DNA from: Paracoccaceae bacterium
GTDB taxonomy: Bacteria > Pseudomonadota > Alphaproteobacteria > Rhodobacterales > Rhodobacteraceae
DNA length: 37,150 bases
Direction of reading: 5' to 3'
NCBI GenBank assembly: GCA_030066855.1
Contig: JASJAU010000031.1
Location: forward strand, 1-37,150
In this document: piece by piece, positions 24,673 through 32,655 of the stretch
Layout of the letters: every line of letters begins with the position of its first letter
Numbering within the stretch: position 1 is the first letter of the stretch
Notes under the pieces: generated by a model
Databases searched by the model: none
Told to the model about the DNA's origin: nothing
What the model saw: only the letters and a program-made list of their open reading frames with translations
Made by a program: the position numbers and the translations under genes

Positions 24673-24688
24673 ATGTAAACGCTTGCAT
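24673..24688. promoter_or_regulatory. LacI-type operator O1 (imperfect palindrome)
   Basis: ATGTAAACGCTTGCAT is a 16-bp palindrome with two mismatched pairs around the central CG typical of LacI-family sites. It overlaps the possible -35 box TTGCAT (24683-24688) of the plus-strand operon. Its centre is 22 bp, about two helical turns, from the second site. Confidence 0.7.
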
Positions 24689-24711
24689 GGATCTATGTAA
24701 GCGCTTACATT
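24683..24711 (+). promoter_or_regulatory. Possible promoter of the TRAP-hps-suy operon
   Basis: TTGCAT (24683-24688) and TACATT (24706-24711) are spaced by 17 nt. Each matches the sigma-70 consensus only partly (the -10 at 4 of 6). Transcription would start near 24718, giving a leader of some 27 nt to the GTG at 24745. The two LacI operators cover both boxes, which fits repression by blocking polymerase. Confidence 0.45.
24695..24710. promoter_or_regulatory. LacI-type operator O2 (perfect palindrome)
   Basis: ATGTAAGCGCTTACAT is a perfect 16-bp palindrome with the central CG typical of LacI/GalR operators. It lies between the lacI-type gene and the plus-strand transport operon and overlaps the candidate -10 box. 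Confidence 0.8.
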
Positions 24712-24744
24712 CATCTCGAATCGGGACGTTTGGGAGGGCGGGCC

Positions 24745-24939
24745 GTGTTTCTAATCATCGCTGTGCTCCTGTTTGGCATTTACATTGCGAACGTGGTCAT
24801 GGGCGCCATGCCCAACATGTCGCCTTTCGTTGGCGACGTGCAGGAGATGCTCATACTCTTCGCCGCGTCCATCGCCTTCGTCATCGCTGTTCTTCGGCGC
24901 GAAGCAGCTGAAAAGAATAATGAAAATCGAGAACCATAA
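24745..24939 (+). CDS. Small membrane protein preceding the TRAP genes
   Basis: A 64-residue protein with two hydrophobic helices (about residues 1-22, FLIIAVLLFGIYIANVVMGA, and 36-54, MLILFAASIAFVIAVL) and a charged tail (RREAAEKNNENREP). I did not recognise a named family. The GTG at 24745 has a strong GGGAGGG 7 nt upstream; a TTG at 24730 would put the start before that site, so it is rejected. It is the first gene of the operon, 11 nt before the binding-protein gene. Its good ribosome-binding site and close spacing suggest that it is real. A role as an accessory to the TRAP permease is only a guess. Confidence 0.7.
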   Translation: MFLIIAVLLFGIYIANVVMGAMPNMSPFVGDVQEMLILFAASIAFVIAVLRREAAEKNNENREP

Positions 24940-24950
24940 GGGAGGAAACT

Positions 24951-26096
24951 ATGGATCGTGATAGAGAGGAGCTCGCGTCAGTCGAGCGCCGCAATTTCCT
25001 GAAACTCGCAGGCACCGGCGGCTTCACCGCGGCCGTGGTGGCTGGTGCGGCCGGCACACTCTGGTCGTCCGAAGCCGTGGCGCAGACCGCGAACGAAGAG
25101 CGGGAGCGAGAGGCTGCGGCGGATCACATCATGACGCTTGCCACGGCCTATGTATTGGGCGCGTCCCGCAGCTATCCGATTATGCAGCTCGACCTGAAGG
25201 AGAACATCCAAAACGCCACGAATGGCAAGGTCTATGTCAAGCTCGCCCCCGGCGGTCAGCTCGGCGCAGGCGGGGCACTTGCTCAAGCCGTGCAGGCCGG
25301 CACGATCCAGTGCGCGCAGCACTCGCTTTCGAACTTCGCGCCATTTGCAAGCGTCGTCGATCTGATCAACATGCCGTACCTCTGCGGTTCCAATCAGCGC
25401 TTCACGAATCTCGTCAACTCCGACACTTGGAACGCTGAAGTGCACCCCAAGGTCGAGAGCGCAGGCTTCAAGGCGCTCATGTACATCAACATCGACCCGC
25501 GCGTCGTTGCGGTCCGCAGGGGCGGCAACAAAGTCATCACTCCGGGCGATCTGGACGGAGTGAAGTTCCGCGTGCCCGGCTCGGCAATGCTGCAGCAGTA
25601 CTACCGCATGGTCGGCGCGAACCCGACGCCGGTGGCATGGGGCGAAACGCCTTCGGCCATCAAGCAAGGTGTTGCGGACGCGCTTGATCCTTCGGTTGGC
25701 GCGCTTTTCGTCTTCGGCTTCAAGGACATCCTGTCCCACGTCACCTTTACGCAGGCCGTGCCGGACAGTCAGGTCTATTCGATGAACCTAGAGTGGTTCA
25801 ACGCGCTGCCCTCCGACGTCCAGATGGGCATCGAATGGGCCGGCGAAATGACCGCCCACCAGAACCTTTCGAAGGTGCCGTCGGCGCGCGCCTACGCCAT
25901 GGCGGAGTTGGCCAAGGCCGGTGTTGAGTTCCACTCGCTGAGCGAGGACCAGCTTGCCGAGTGGCAGGCTGCCGGTGGCTACCAGCGGTCAGAGTGGGAC
26001 GAGTTCAAGACCGATCTCGCAGGTTCCATGGATGTCTTCGACAAGCTCGAAGAGGCCGCGGGCACCCAGGGCAAGTACTACGTGCACGACGCGTAA
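24951..26096 (+). CDS. dctP: TRAP transporter substrate-binding protein (DctP family), system 2, Tat-exported
   Basis: A 381-residue periplasmic binding protein, probably for 2,3-dihydroxypropane-1-sulfonate (HpsKLM-type system). The N-terminus has a twin-arginine motif, VERRNFLKLAG (R13, R14), a hydrophobic stretch, and a likely cleavage after AVA at residue 44, so it is exported folded by the Tat route, unlike system 1. The binding domain includes GKVYVKLAPGGQLGAGGALA and VAWGETPSAIKQGVADALDP. GGGAGG lies 7 nt before the ATG. The substrate is inferred from the hpsNOP-suyAB genes downstream; the protein alone does not show sulfonate specificity. Confidence 0.88.
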   Translation: MDRDREELASVERRNFLKLAGTGGFTAAVVAGAAGTLWSSEAVAQTANEEREREAAADHIMTLATAYVLGASRSYPIMQLDLKENIQNATNGKVYVKLAPGGQLGAGGALAQAVQAGTIQCAQHSLSNFAPFASVVDLINMPYLCGSNQRFTNLVNSDTWNAEVHPKVESAGFKALMYINIDPRVVAVRRGGNKVITPGDLDGVKFRVPGSAMLQQYYRMVGANPTPVAWGETPSAIKQGVADALDPSVGALFVFGFKDILSHVTFTQAVPDSQVYSMNLEWFNALPSDVQMGIEWAGEMTAHQNLSKVPSARAYAMAELAKAGVEFHSLSEDQLAEWQAAGGYQRSEWDEFKTDLAGSMDVFDKLEEAAGTQGKYYVHDA

Positions 26097-26104
26097 GTGC
26101 CGTT

Positions 26105-26135
26105 GAGCGCGGGCGGGATTCCCTCGCCCGCGCGA
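26105..26135 (+). terminator. GC hairpin between dctP and dctQ (system 2)
   Basis: A 9-bp perfect stem (GCGCGGGCG at 26107-26115 and CGCCCGCGC at 26125-26133) extends inward by a G-U and a G-C pair. No T-tract follows. It is about 10 nt after the dctP stop, the same place as the hairpin in system 1, and likely reduces permease expression relative to the binding protein or protects the dctP mRNA. Confidence 0.55.
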
Positions 26136-26201
26136 CGCACACTACCTGCAGCGCAGACAGACAGGCATCGGCGGGGTTCCGTCCGATGACAGGAGGAGTT
26201 C

Positions 26202-26717
26202 ATGTCGGGTTTATACCAAACGATTGACCGGAACGCCGAGAGGTGGGCGCTTCTCGTCTTCTACGTGATGCTTGTCGCGACAATGTTCATCGAGGTTCTG
26301 CGACGTGAGATCATGTCCTTCTCCTCGATCTGGGGCGAAGAGATTGTTCGCTATTCCTTCATCTACCTCGCGTGGATCGGCTGTGCTGCCGCAGTGAAGG
26401 AGCGGGGCCACATTCGGATCGACGTGATCCTTCAGTATGTCGGACGGCGCGTGAAGGCGGTCATCTACATTTTTGGTGACATTGTGATGCTAGCGGTGTC
26501 GCTAGTCGCGCTGTACTACTCATACGAAACCGCTCACATCGCCTACGAGTTCGGCAACGTGACCCATGGCTTGCGCATCGGGCAGGTCTGGTTCCTTGCA
26601 GCCGTGCCGATTGGCTTCGCGCTGGTGGTCTTCCGTCTGATTCAGTCGCTCATCCGCGACATCCACGACCTTCGTGCCGGACGCCCGGTCTACGAAGGCG
26701 ACAAGCTGTTCGACTGA
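26202..26717 (+). CDS. dctQ: TRAP transporter small permease (DctQ family), system 2
   Basis: A 171-residue inner-membrane subunit with four hydrophobic helices. The DctQ signature loop is present as AAAVKERGHIRIDVIL after the second helix. It follows dctP by about 105 nt containing the hairpin, and has AGGAGG before its ATG. It is followed by dctM at 13 nt. It belongs to the importer that, by gene context, brings in the C3 sulfonate DHPS. Confidence 0.9.
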   Translation: MSGLYQTIDRNAERWALLVFYVMLVATMFIEVLRREIMSFSSIWGEEIVRYSFIYLAWIGCAAAVKERGHIRIDVILQYVGRRVKAVIYIFGDIVMLAVSLVALYYSYETAHIAYEFGNVTHGLRIGQVWFLAAVPIGFALVVFRLIQSLIRDIHDLRAGRPVYEGDKLFD

Positions 26718-26730
26718 GGAGGGCGCGCAG

Positions 26731-28062
26731 ATGCTCTGGCAACAACTCGGCCCGCAAACCGTCGAACTCGGCTGGGATTTCTACGGCCCCGTTCTGATCT
26801 TCGTCGTGCTCGTCGCGCTCGCTGTCCCGGTCTGGGCGGCTATCGGCACGTCCTCCATCCTGATGCTGGTATGGTCCGGCGCACTGCCGCTCGGCCTGGT
26901 CGGTGAAAAGCTCTTCTCGGGGATCGACGCCTTCGCTCTGACGGCTGTTCCGCTCTTCATCTTGACAGGTGACGTGCTGGTCCGAACAGGGCTCAGTCGA
27001 AAATTCCTGGATGTCGCCGAGGCGCTTACGCAGTTCGCGAAGGGCGGATTCGGCTCGGCCACCGTACTCGTCTGCGGGATGTTTGCGGCGATCTCGGGGT
27101 CGGACGCGGCAGGCGCGGCCGCCGTCGGCCGGATGACCATCGACCGTCTGGTCGAGTCCGGTTACCCGCGCCCTTACGCCTGCGCGCTGGTCGCCGCAGG
27201 TGCGTGTACCGGCATCCTGATCCCGCCCTCGATCGCCTACATCATCATCGGTCTTGTGCTGGGTATTTCGGCGTCCACGCTGTTTCTCGCTGCGGTTGTC
27301 CCCGGTGTTGCAATTCTGCTTTCGATCCTTGCCACCAACATCATCATGAACCGGCTCTATGGCTGGGAGGGCGGCGGCAACATGCCGATGAACGAGTACT
27401 TCTCGCGCCTCTGGGTTTCGCTCAAATCTGGCTGGTACGCCTTCATCGTGCCGGGAATCATCTTCTACGGGATCTTCTCGGGCCGCCTGACACCGACCGA
27501 GGCCGGCGCGACTGCGGTCATGGTCACCATCTTCATGGGTTTCATCCTCGGCACCCTGAAACTCAGCGACTTCCCGGCCATGCTGGTAAGCTCGGCCAAG
27601 GTGAACGGTGTGATCCTGCCGATCATCGCCTTTTCCATCCCTCTGGCCGAAGCGCTGGCCATTATCGGCGTTCCGCAGGGCTTCGTCGCGGTAGCCACGG
27701 GCGTGAGCGATGAGCCCTGGGTTTTGATCATTATGATGGTTGCGATCCTGATCGCCTCGGGCTGCGTTATGGAAACGACTCCCAACATCGTGATCCTCGC
27801 GCCGATCCTGAAACCACTCGCGGACAACATTGGTATGAACGAGATCCAGTTCTGCATCATGATGATCACGGCCCTCGGCGTGGGCTTCATCACGCCGCCG
27901 CTCGGGCTCAACCTCTTCGTGGTGTCAGGACTGACAGGAGAATCGATTCTCAAGATCGCCTACCGCGCCATTCCCTTCGTGTTCTTCATGCTGATCGTGA
28001 CGCTGCTGATTGCCTATGTCCCGGCGATCTCGACCACTTTCCTTCCGGACATCTACAAGTAG
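26731..28062 (+). CDS. dctM: TRAP transporter large permease (DctM family), system 2
   Basis: A 443-residue transport subunit with about 12 membrane segments. DctM hallmarks are AVPLFILTGDVLVRTGLSRK, the SGSDAAGAAAVGRM loop, GACTGILIPPSIAYIIIG, and the second-half GVGFITPPLGLNLFVVSGL. The ATG at 26731 is chosen because GAGGAGGG lies 7 nt before it; the open frame begins 57 nt earlier inside dctQ. It is 9 nt before hpsN, tying transport and catabolism together. Confidence 0.92.
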   Translation: MLWQQLGPQTVELGWDFYGPVLIFVVLVALAVPVWAAIGTSSILMLVWSGALPLGLVGEKLFSGIDAFALTAVPLFILTGDVLVRTGLSRKFLDVAEALTQFAKGGFGSATVLVCGMFAAISGSDAAGAAAVGRMTIDRLVESGYPRPYACALVAAGACTGILIPPSIAYIIIGLVLGISASTLFLAAVVPGVAILLSILATNIIMNRLYGWEGGGNMPMNEYFSRLWVSLKSGWYAFIVPGIIFYGIFSGRLTPTEAGATAVMVTIFMGFILGTLKLSDFPAMLVSSAKVNGVILPIIAFSIPLAEALAIIGVPQGFVAVATGVSDEPWVLIIMMVAILIASGCVMETTPNIVILAPILKPLADNIGMNEIQFCIMMITALGVGFITPPLGLNLFVVSGLTGESILKIAYRAIPFVFFMLIVTLLIAYVPAISTTFLPDIYK

Positions 28063-28071
28063 GGCTGAGCC

Positions 28072-29379
28072 ATGGCGCGCGAGTATCTCAAGAAGGCAAG
28101 CAAGACGTCCGCCAGCGACGCGTCCGAGACCCAGGCGATCGTCCGGGGCATCCTGGACGAGATCGAGGCGGGCGGTGACGCTGCTGCGATGAAATACGCT
28201 GAGAAGTTCGACAACTACAGCGGCAATGTCATCCTGACGGAAGAGGAGATAGCGGCGGCGGCGGCGGCGGTTCCGGATCGGTTGAAGCGGGACATCCAAT
28301 TCAGCCACGCCAACGTGCAGCGGTTCGCCGAGGCGCAGAAGCAAACGATCGCGGACTTCGAGATCGAGGTCATTCCGGGCCTCATCGCGGGGCAGAAAAG
28401 CATCCCCGTCAAGGCGGCTGGCTGCTACGTCCCCGGCGGCAGGTACGCCCATATCGCCAGCGCGATCATGACGGTGACCACGGCCAAGGTCGCGGGATGC
28501 GAGCACATCGTCGCTTGCTCCCCGCCGCGTCCAGGCGTGGGCGTCGCCCCGGCCATCATCTACGCCGCACACCTCTGCGGCGCGGACAAGATCATGGCAA
28601 TGGGCGGCGTGCAGGGGGTTGCTTCCATGACTTTTGGCCTTTTCGACCTGCCGCCTGCGAACATCCTCGTCGGACCGGGCAATCAATTCGTGGCGGAAGC
28701 GAAGCGCATCCTCTTCGGCCGGGTCGGGATCGACATGTTCGCCGGACCGACCGACAGCCTGGTCCTCGCGGACGATTCCGCCGATCCGATGATCGTCGCC
28801 GCAGATCTCGTCGGACAAGCGGAACACGGCTACAACTCCCCGGTCTGGCTGGTCACGGACAGTCGCCCGCTGGCGGAGGAGGTCATGCGGCTTGTCCCGC
28901 TTCTCATCGACGATCTGCCGGAGGTGAACCGCGACAACGCGGCCGCCGCATGGCGCGACTATGCCGAGGTCATTCTCTGTGCCGACCGCGAGGAGATGGC
29001 GTCGACTGCTGATGATTACGCGCCCGAGCACCTGACGGTTCAGGCGGCGGATCTGGATTGGTGGCTTGAGCGCCTGGCTTGCTACGGCTCCTTGTTCCTT
29101 GGGGAGGAGACCACGGTCGCGTTCGGCGACAAGGCATCCGGCACCAATCACGTGCTTCCGACATCCGGCGCGGCCACCTACACCGGCGGACTGAGCGTCC
29201 ACAAGTATATGAAAATCGTCACCTGGCAGCGCTCGACGCGGGACGGCGCCAAGCCGGTCGCGGAAGCGACCGCCCGAATCTCGCGGCTCGAGGGCATGGA
29301 GGGGCACGCCCGGACCGCCGATATCCGGTTGAAGAAGTATTTCCCTGACGAGAGCTTCGATCTGGCCGCTGATGACTGA
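28072..29379 (+). CDS. hpsN: Sulfopropanediol 3-dehydrogenase HpsN (histidinol dehydrogenase family)
   Basis: A 435-residue Zn- and NAD-dependent dehydrogenase of the HisD family. The HisD metal and catalytic residues are kept: Q249 and H252 (LVGQAEHG), E319-H320 (YAPEHL), D353 (FGDKASGTNHVLPT) and H412 (EGMEGHARTAD). With no his genes around and hpsO, hpsP, suyA and suyB downstream, it is best read as HpsN, which oxidises (R)-2,3-dihydroxypropane-1-sulfonate to (R)-sulfolactate in two steps. The identity rests mostly on context, since HisD homologues also work on other diols. A run of six GCG repeats at 28252-28270 encodes an Ala stretch. The stop overlaps hpsO by 8 nt. Confidence 0.88.
   Translation: MAREYLKKASKTSASDASETQAIVRGILDEIEAGGDAAAMKYAEKFDNYSGNVILTEEEIAAAAAAVPDRLKRDIQFSHANVQRFAEAQKQTIADFEIEVIPGLIAGQKSIPVKAAGCYVPGGRYAHIASAIMTVTTAKVAGCEHIVACSPPRPGVGVAPAIIYAAHLCGADKIMAMGGVQGVASMTFGLFDLPPANILVGPGNQFVAEAKRILFGRVGIDMFAGPTDSLVLADDSADPMIVAADLVGQAEHGYNSPVWLVTDSRPLAEEVMRLVPLLIDDLPEVNRDNAAAAWRDYAEVILCADREEMASTADDYAPEHLTVQAADLDWWLERLACYGSLFLGEETTVAFGDKASGTNHVLPTSGAATYTGGLSVHKYMKIVTWQRSTRDGAKPVAEATARISRLEGMEGHARTADIRLKKYFPDESFDLAADD
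28252..28270. repeat. GCG trinucleotide run inside hpsN
   Basis: Six GCG units plus one G, read in frame as alanines at about residues 61-66. Slippage would be in multiples of three and so would not break the frame. Probably neutral. Confidence 0.6.
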
Positions 29380-30139
29380 GGCCGCGCCCTCCAACCTGTT
29401 CGATCTTACAGGCCGGGTGGCCTGCGTGACCGGCGCTAGCGCGGGGCTCGGCCGTCGCGCGGCTGACGTGCTGGCCAATGCCGGCGCCGCGGTCGTTGGC
29501 GTCGCGCGCCGCGCGGAGGCGCTTAGGGACTGGGTAGCGGATTCCAGCGGCAAGACGGCGGCGGTGCCCTTTGATCTTTCAAATAGGGACGGGATTGGCG
29601 CGCTCGCCGCTGACGTCGCTTCGCCCTTCGGTCCGCCGGACATCGTGGTCCACGCTGCCGGCATCAACACGCGAGAGGCGGCGGATGATGTAACGCCCGA
29701 AGGCTGGGACATCACGCAAACCCTGAATCTCGCCGCTCCGTTCTTCCTTAGTCAGTCACTAGCGCCCGCGATGATCGAAAAGGGCTGGGGGCGCATCGTG
29801 ACCTTCGCGTCGCTCCAAAGCTTCCGCGCCTTCCCTGGTGGCATCGCTTATGGCGCGTCTAAGGGCGGCATCGCGCAGTTGACCCGCGCGATGGCGGAGG
29901 CCTGGTCCGGCAAAGGCATCAACGCCAACGCCATCGGACCTGGGTTCTTCCGCACGGAGCTCACGGCGGCGGTCTTCGACGATCCCGAGCGGGCGGCGCG
30001 AAACGCGGCCCAGACCTGCATCGGACGGAATGGCGAGCCGGAAGACATCGACGGCCCGCTCCTCTTCCTGTGCTCCGACGCGTCGGCCTATGTCACCGGA
30101 CAAGTGCTGATGGTCGACGGCGGGTTCACTGCGAAATGA
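29372..30139 (+). CDS. hpsO: Short-chain dehydrogenase HpsO (DHPS 2-dehydrogenase)
   Basis: A 255-residue classical SDR. The cofactor motif TGASAGLG is at 20-27, HAAG at 94-97, N119, and the catalytic S147, Y160 and K164 (YGASK); the end TGQVLMVDGGF is typical. In known hps operons, HpsO and HpsP are the two DHPS-2-dehydrogenases that interconvert S- and R-DHPS through the 2-oxo form, so that HpsN can use both. Gene order hpsN-hpsO-hpsP supports this role. It overlaps both neighbours (8 nt with hpsN, 4 nt with hpsP). Confidence 0.85.
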   Translation: MTEAAPSNLFDLTGRVACVTGASAGLGRRAADVLANAGAAVVGVARRAEALRDWVADSSGKTAAVPFDLSNRDGIGALAADVASPFGPPDIVVHAAGINTREAADDVTPEGWDITQTLNLAAPFFLSQSLAPAMIEKGWGRIVTFASLQSFRAFPGGIAYGASKGGIAQLTRAMAEAWSGKGINANAIGPGFFRTELTAAVFDDPERAARNAAQTCIGRNGEPEDIDGPLLFLCSDASAYVTGQVLMVDGGFTAK

Positions 30140-31104
30140 AGGCGCTGGTCTATACGGCCCCGGAAGAGCTTGTTTTCCGCGACGCGCCCGATCCGGTCGC
30201 GATCGAAGGAGAGCGTCTGCTGACCATCGACAGCGTCGGTATCTGCGGCTCCGATATGCACGCCTTCGCCGGGCATGACGAGCGCCGCCCCGCGCCACTA
30301 ATTCTCGGTCACGAGGTTTCGGGGGTCGTCGAGGACAGCGGGAAGCGCGTGACGGTCAACCCGTTGGTCACCTGCGGGGTCTGCAAGTATTGCCGCATGG
30401 GGCGAGACAACCTTTGCCAAGCGCGTCAGATCATCTCGATGCCCCCGCGCGAAGGTGGCTTCTCGGAACGACTGGCGATGCCCGAACGGAACCTCATTGC
30501 TATCCCCGATGCGATGTCCTTCGAGCAGGCTGCTTTAGCCGAGCCCATCGCTTGCGGCTGGCATGCCGTGCGCTTAGGTCGCGAAAAAGGGGCGGAGGGC
30601 CCCGCCCTCGTCATCGGCGGCGGCGCGATCGGCGTGGGCGGGGCGCTGGCACTGATGGCGCAAGGGATCAAGGATGTGACGCTGGTCGAGCCCCAGGCCG
30701 CCAGGCGCGCTTACCTTGAAACGATATGTGGGTTCAAAGCCGTGGATCCTGGCGACGTATCGCCCGACGGCGCGTTTGGCATCGTGATCGACGCGGTCGG
30801 GTTCGAAGCGACACGCGCCGCCGCCTCGGCCCATGTGGCGCCCGGTGGCGTGATCGTGCATATCGGGCTTGGAAGCGCCGAGGGCGGCCTCGACATCCGG
30901 CGCATGACCCTGCAGGAGATCACCTTCATCGGAACCTACACCTACACCGCGCAGGACTTCCGCGACACGGTCGCCGCCATGGGGGATGGACGTCTGGGCG
31001 GGCTTGACTGGACCGAGACGCGGCCATTATCCGAAGGCGCCAGCGCTTTCGCCGACATTCGAGCGGGCCGCGCGTCCGCCCCGAAGATCCTTTTGAAGCC
31101 TTGA
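30136..31104 (+). CDS. hpsP: Zinc-dependent alcohol dehydrogenase HpsP (DHPS 2-dehydrogenase)
   Basis: A 322-residue medium-chain dehydrogenase. Catalytic-zinc residues are C37 (GICGSD) and H59-E60 (LGHE); the structural-zinc cysteines are C80, C83, C86 and C94 (CGVCKYCRMGRDNLC). The NAD-binding region has VIGGGAIGVGGALA. The ATG at 30136 overlaps the hpsO stop as ATGA; the frame opens 66 nt earlier but inside hpsO. By position it is HpsP, the second of the two dehydrogenases that racemise DHPS at C2. The family alone would only say polyol or alcohol dehydrogenase. Confidence 0.85.
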   Translation: MKALVYTAPEELVFRDAPDPVAIEGERLLTIDSVGICGSDMHAFAGHDERRPAPLILGHEVSGVVEDSGKRVTVNPLVTCGVCKYCRMGRDNLCQARQIISMPPREGGFSERLAMPERNLIAIPDAMSFEQAALAEPIACGWHAVRLGREKGAEGPALVIGGGAIGVGGALALMAQGIKDVTLVEPQAARRAYLETICGFKAVDPGDVSPDGAFGIVIDAVGFEATRAAASAHVAPGGVIVHIGLGSAEGGLDIRRMTLQEITFIGTYTYTAQDFRDTVAAMGDGRLGGLDWTETRPLSEGASAFADIRAGRASAPKILLKP

Positions 31105-31120
31105 ACGAACGGAGACGTAA

Positions 31121-31411
31121 ATGTCTGAAATTCCACACCTTCTTGTCCACGAACACGCCGATAACGTCGGCGTCGTGGTCGTTGAGGGGTTAGCGGCCGG
31201 CACCGATATGCTGTGCTGCGTGACCCACGACAACTCGACCTTCCGTCTGACAGCCGGCGCTGATGTGCCGATCGGACACAAGATCGCGCTGAAGGACCTC
31301 GCCGAAGGCGACACCGCCATCAAGTATGGCGAGGATATCGGCAAGGTGATCGCCGGCATCCCGAAGGGCGGGCACGTCCACACTCACAACGTCAAGACGA
31401 AGCGCTGGTAA
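31121..31411 (+). CDS. suyA: (R)-sulfolactate sulfo-lyase small subunit SuyA
   Basis: A 96-residue SAF-domain protein, the small subunit of the sulfo-lyase that splits (R)-sulfolactate into pyruvate and sulfite. Family text includes FLLV-like HLLVHEHADNVGVVVVEGL and DVPIGHKIALKDLAEGDTAI followed by KYGEDIGKVIAGIPKG with GHVHTHN, the His-rich end shared with the UxaA (altronate dehydratase) small domain. GGAG lies 7 nt before the ATG. It is 12 nt from suyB. Confidence 0.9.
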   Translation: MSEIPHLLVHEHADNVGVVVVEGLAAGTDMLCCVTHDNSTFRLTAGADVPIGHKIALKDLAEGDTAIKYGEDIGKVIAGIPKGGHVHTHNVKTKRW

Positions 31412-31423
31412 GGAGCGGGAAAG

Positions 31424-32605
31424 ATGGCATCGAAATATTCCAACATGACCGTCAAAGCCTACCGGCGCGAGAACGGACGGGTGGGCGTCAGAAACCACGT
31501 TCTGATCCTGCCGGTCGACGACATCTCCAACGCGGCCTGCGAGGCGGTAGCGAACAACGTCAAAGGGACGCTCGCGATCCCGCACGCCTATGGACGGCTG
31601 CAGTTCGGCGAAGACCTTGAACTGCATTTCCGGACCATGATCGGCACCGGATCGAACCCGAACGTGCATTCGGTCGTTGTGATCGGGATCGAGCCCGGCT
31701 GGACCAAGCGCATTGCCGACGGCATCCGCGAGACCGGCAAGGAAGTAGCCGAGTTCTCGATCGAGCAGAACGGCGATTTCGAGACGATACGCGCCGCAAG
31801 CTGGGCCGCGAAGGACTTTGTGCACAAGGCCACCGAGGTGCAGCGCGAGGAATGCAACATCTCCGAGCTCTGGGTCTCGACCAAATGCGGCGAGAGCGAC
31901 ACCACGACCGGCCTCGGCTCGTGCCCCACGGTCGGCAACATGTATGACAAGCTCCTGCCCGAAGGCATCACCGGCTTCTTCGGCGAGACTTCCGAGATCA
32001 CCGGCGCCGAGCACATCTGCCAGAAGCGCGCGATCAACGAAGAGGTCGGCGAGCGCTGGTACGCGATGTGGAAGGCCTATCAGGACGACGTCATCTTCGC
32101 GCACCAGACCGACGACCTCTCCGACAGCCAGCCGACCAAAGGCAATATCGAAGGCGGTCTGACCACCATCGAGGAAAAGGCGCTCGGCAACCTCGAGAAG
32201 ATTGGACGCACGTCGCAGTTCATTGACATTCTGGAGCCGGCGGAGATGCCGGGCGCGGGCGCGGGGCTCTACTTCATGGACAGCTCTTCGGCCGCTGCGG
32301 AATGCGTGACGCTGATGGCGGCCGGTGGCGCGGTAATCCACACCTTCCCGACCGGCCAGGGCAATGTTGTTGGCAACCCCATCGTACCGGTCATCAAGAT
32401 CACGGCCAACCCGCGCACGGTTCGCACGATGAGCGAGCATGTGGATGTGGACGTGTCCGGCATCCTGCGCCGGGACATGACCATCGACGAGGCTGGCGAC
32501 GCCCTGATCGAGATGATCTGTCGCACCGCCAACGGGCGGAACACGGCGGCCGAAGCGCTCGGGCATCGCGAGTTCTCGATGACCAAGCTCTATCGGAGCG
32601 CTTAA
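31424..32605 (+). CDS. suyB: (R)-sulfolactate sulfo-lyase large subunit SuyB
   Basis: A 393-residue UxaA-family large subunit, the iron-dependent catalytic part of SuyAB. Typical segments are [40 protein letters not shown] (two Cys that could serve the iron site), [13 protein letters not shown] and [20 protein letters not shown]. Altronate and galactarate dehydratases share the fold, but the hpsNOP context makes sulfolactate the expected substrate: pyruvate enters central metabolism and sulfite must be exported or oxidised elsewhere. GGAG is 8 nt before the ATG. Confidence 0.9.
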   Translation: MASKYSNMTVKAYRRENGRVGVRNHVLILPVDDISNAACEAVANNVKGTLAIPHAYGRLQFGEDLELHFRTMIGTGSNPNVHSVVVIGIEPGWTKRIADGIRETGKEVAEFSIEQNGDFETIRAASWAAKDFVHKATEVQREECNISELWVSTKCGESDTTTGLGSCPTVGNMYDKLLPEGITGFFGETSEITGAEHICQKRAINEEVGERWYAMWKAYQDDVIFAHQTDDLSDSQPTKGNIEGGLTTIEEKALGNLEKIGRTSQFIDILEPAEMPGAGAGLYFMDSSSAAAECVTLMAAGGAVIHTFPTGQGNVVGNPIVPVIKITANPRTVRTMSEHVDVDVSGILRRDMTIDEAGDALIEMICRTANGRNTAAEALGHREFSMTKLYRSA

Positions 32606-32611
32606 GAACCT

Positions 32612-32635
32612 GCGCGGCTCCGGAAGGGGCCGCGC
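32612..32635 (+). terminator. Hairpin with a GGAA tetraloop between suyB and the Usp gene
   Basis: A 10-bp stem (left arm 32612-32621, right arm 32626-32635, one G-U) closes a GGAA loop of the stable GNRA type. No T-tract follows. It lies 6 nt after the suyB stop and may stabilise the upstream mRNA or partly separate the Usp gene. Confidence 0.5.
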
Positions 32636-32655
32636 GACACGCGGGGAGAACGAGA

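Noticed and set aside
28252-28270. GCG repeat as a phase-variation tract
   Set aside because: The unit is three bases, so changes in number would keep the frame, and it encodes a tolerant Ala stretch.
28072-29379. HisD as histidine biosynthesis
   Set aside because: No other his genes are present, and the gene is followed directly by hpsO-, hpsP-, suyA- and suyB-like genes and preceded by a TRAP transporter.
27925-29715. 596-codon minus-strand open frame
   Set aside because: It lies antisense to hpsN and the start of hpsO, which have intact family motifs. Long antisense frames are expected in GC-rich DNA.
31190-32566. 458-codon minus-strand open frame
   Set aside because: Antisense to suyA and suyB; its translation is Arg/His/Asp-rich without any family signal.
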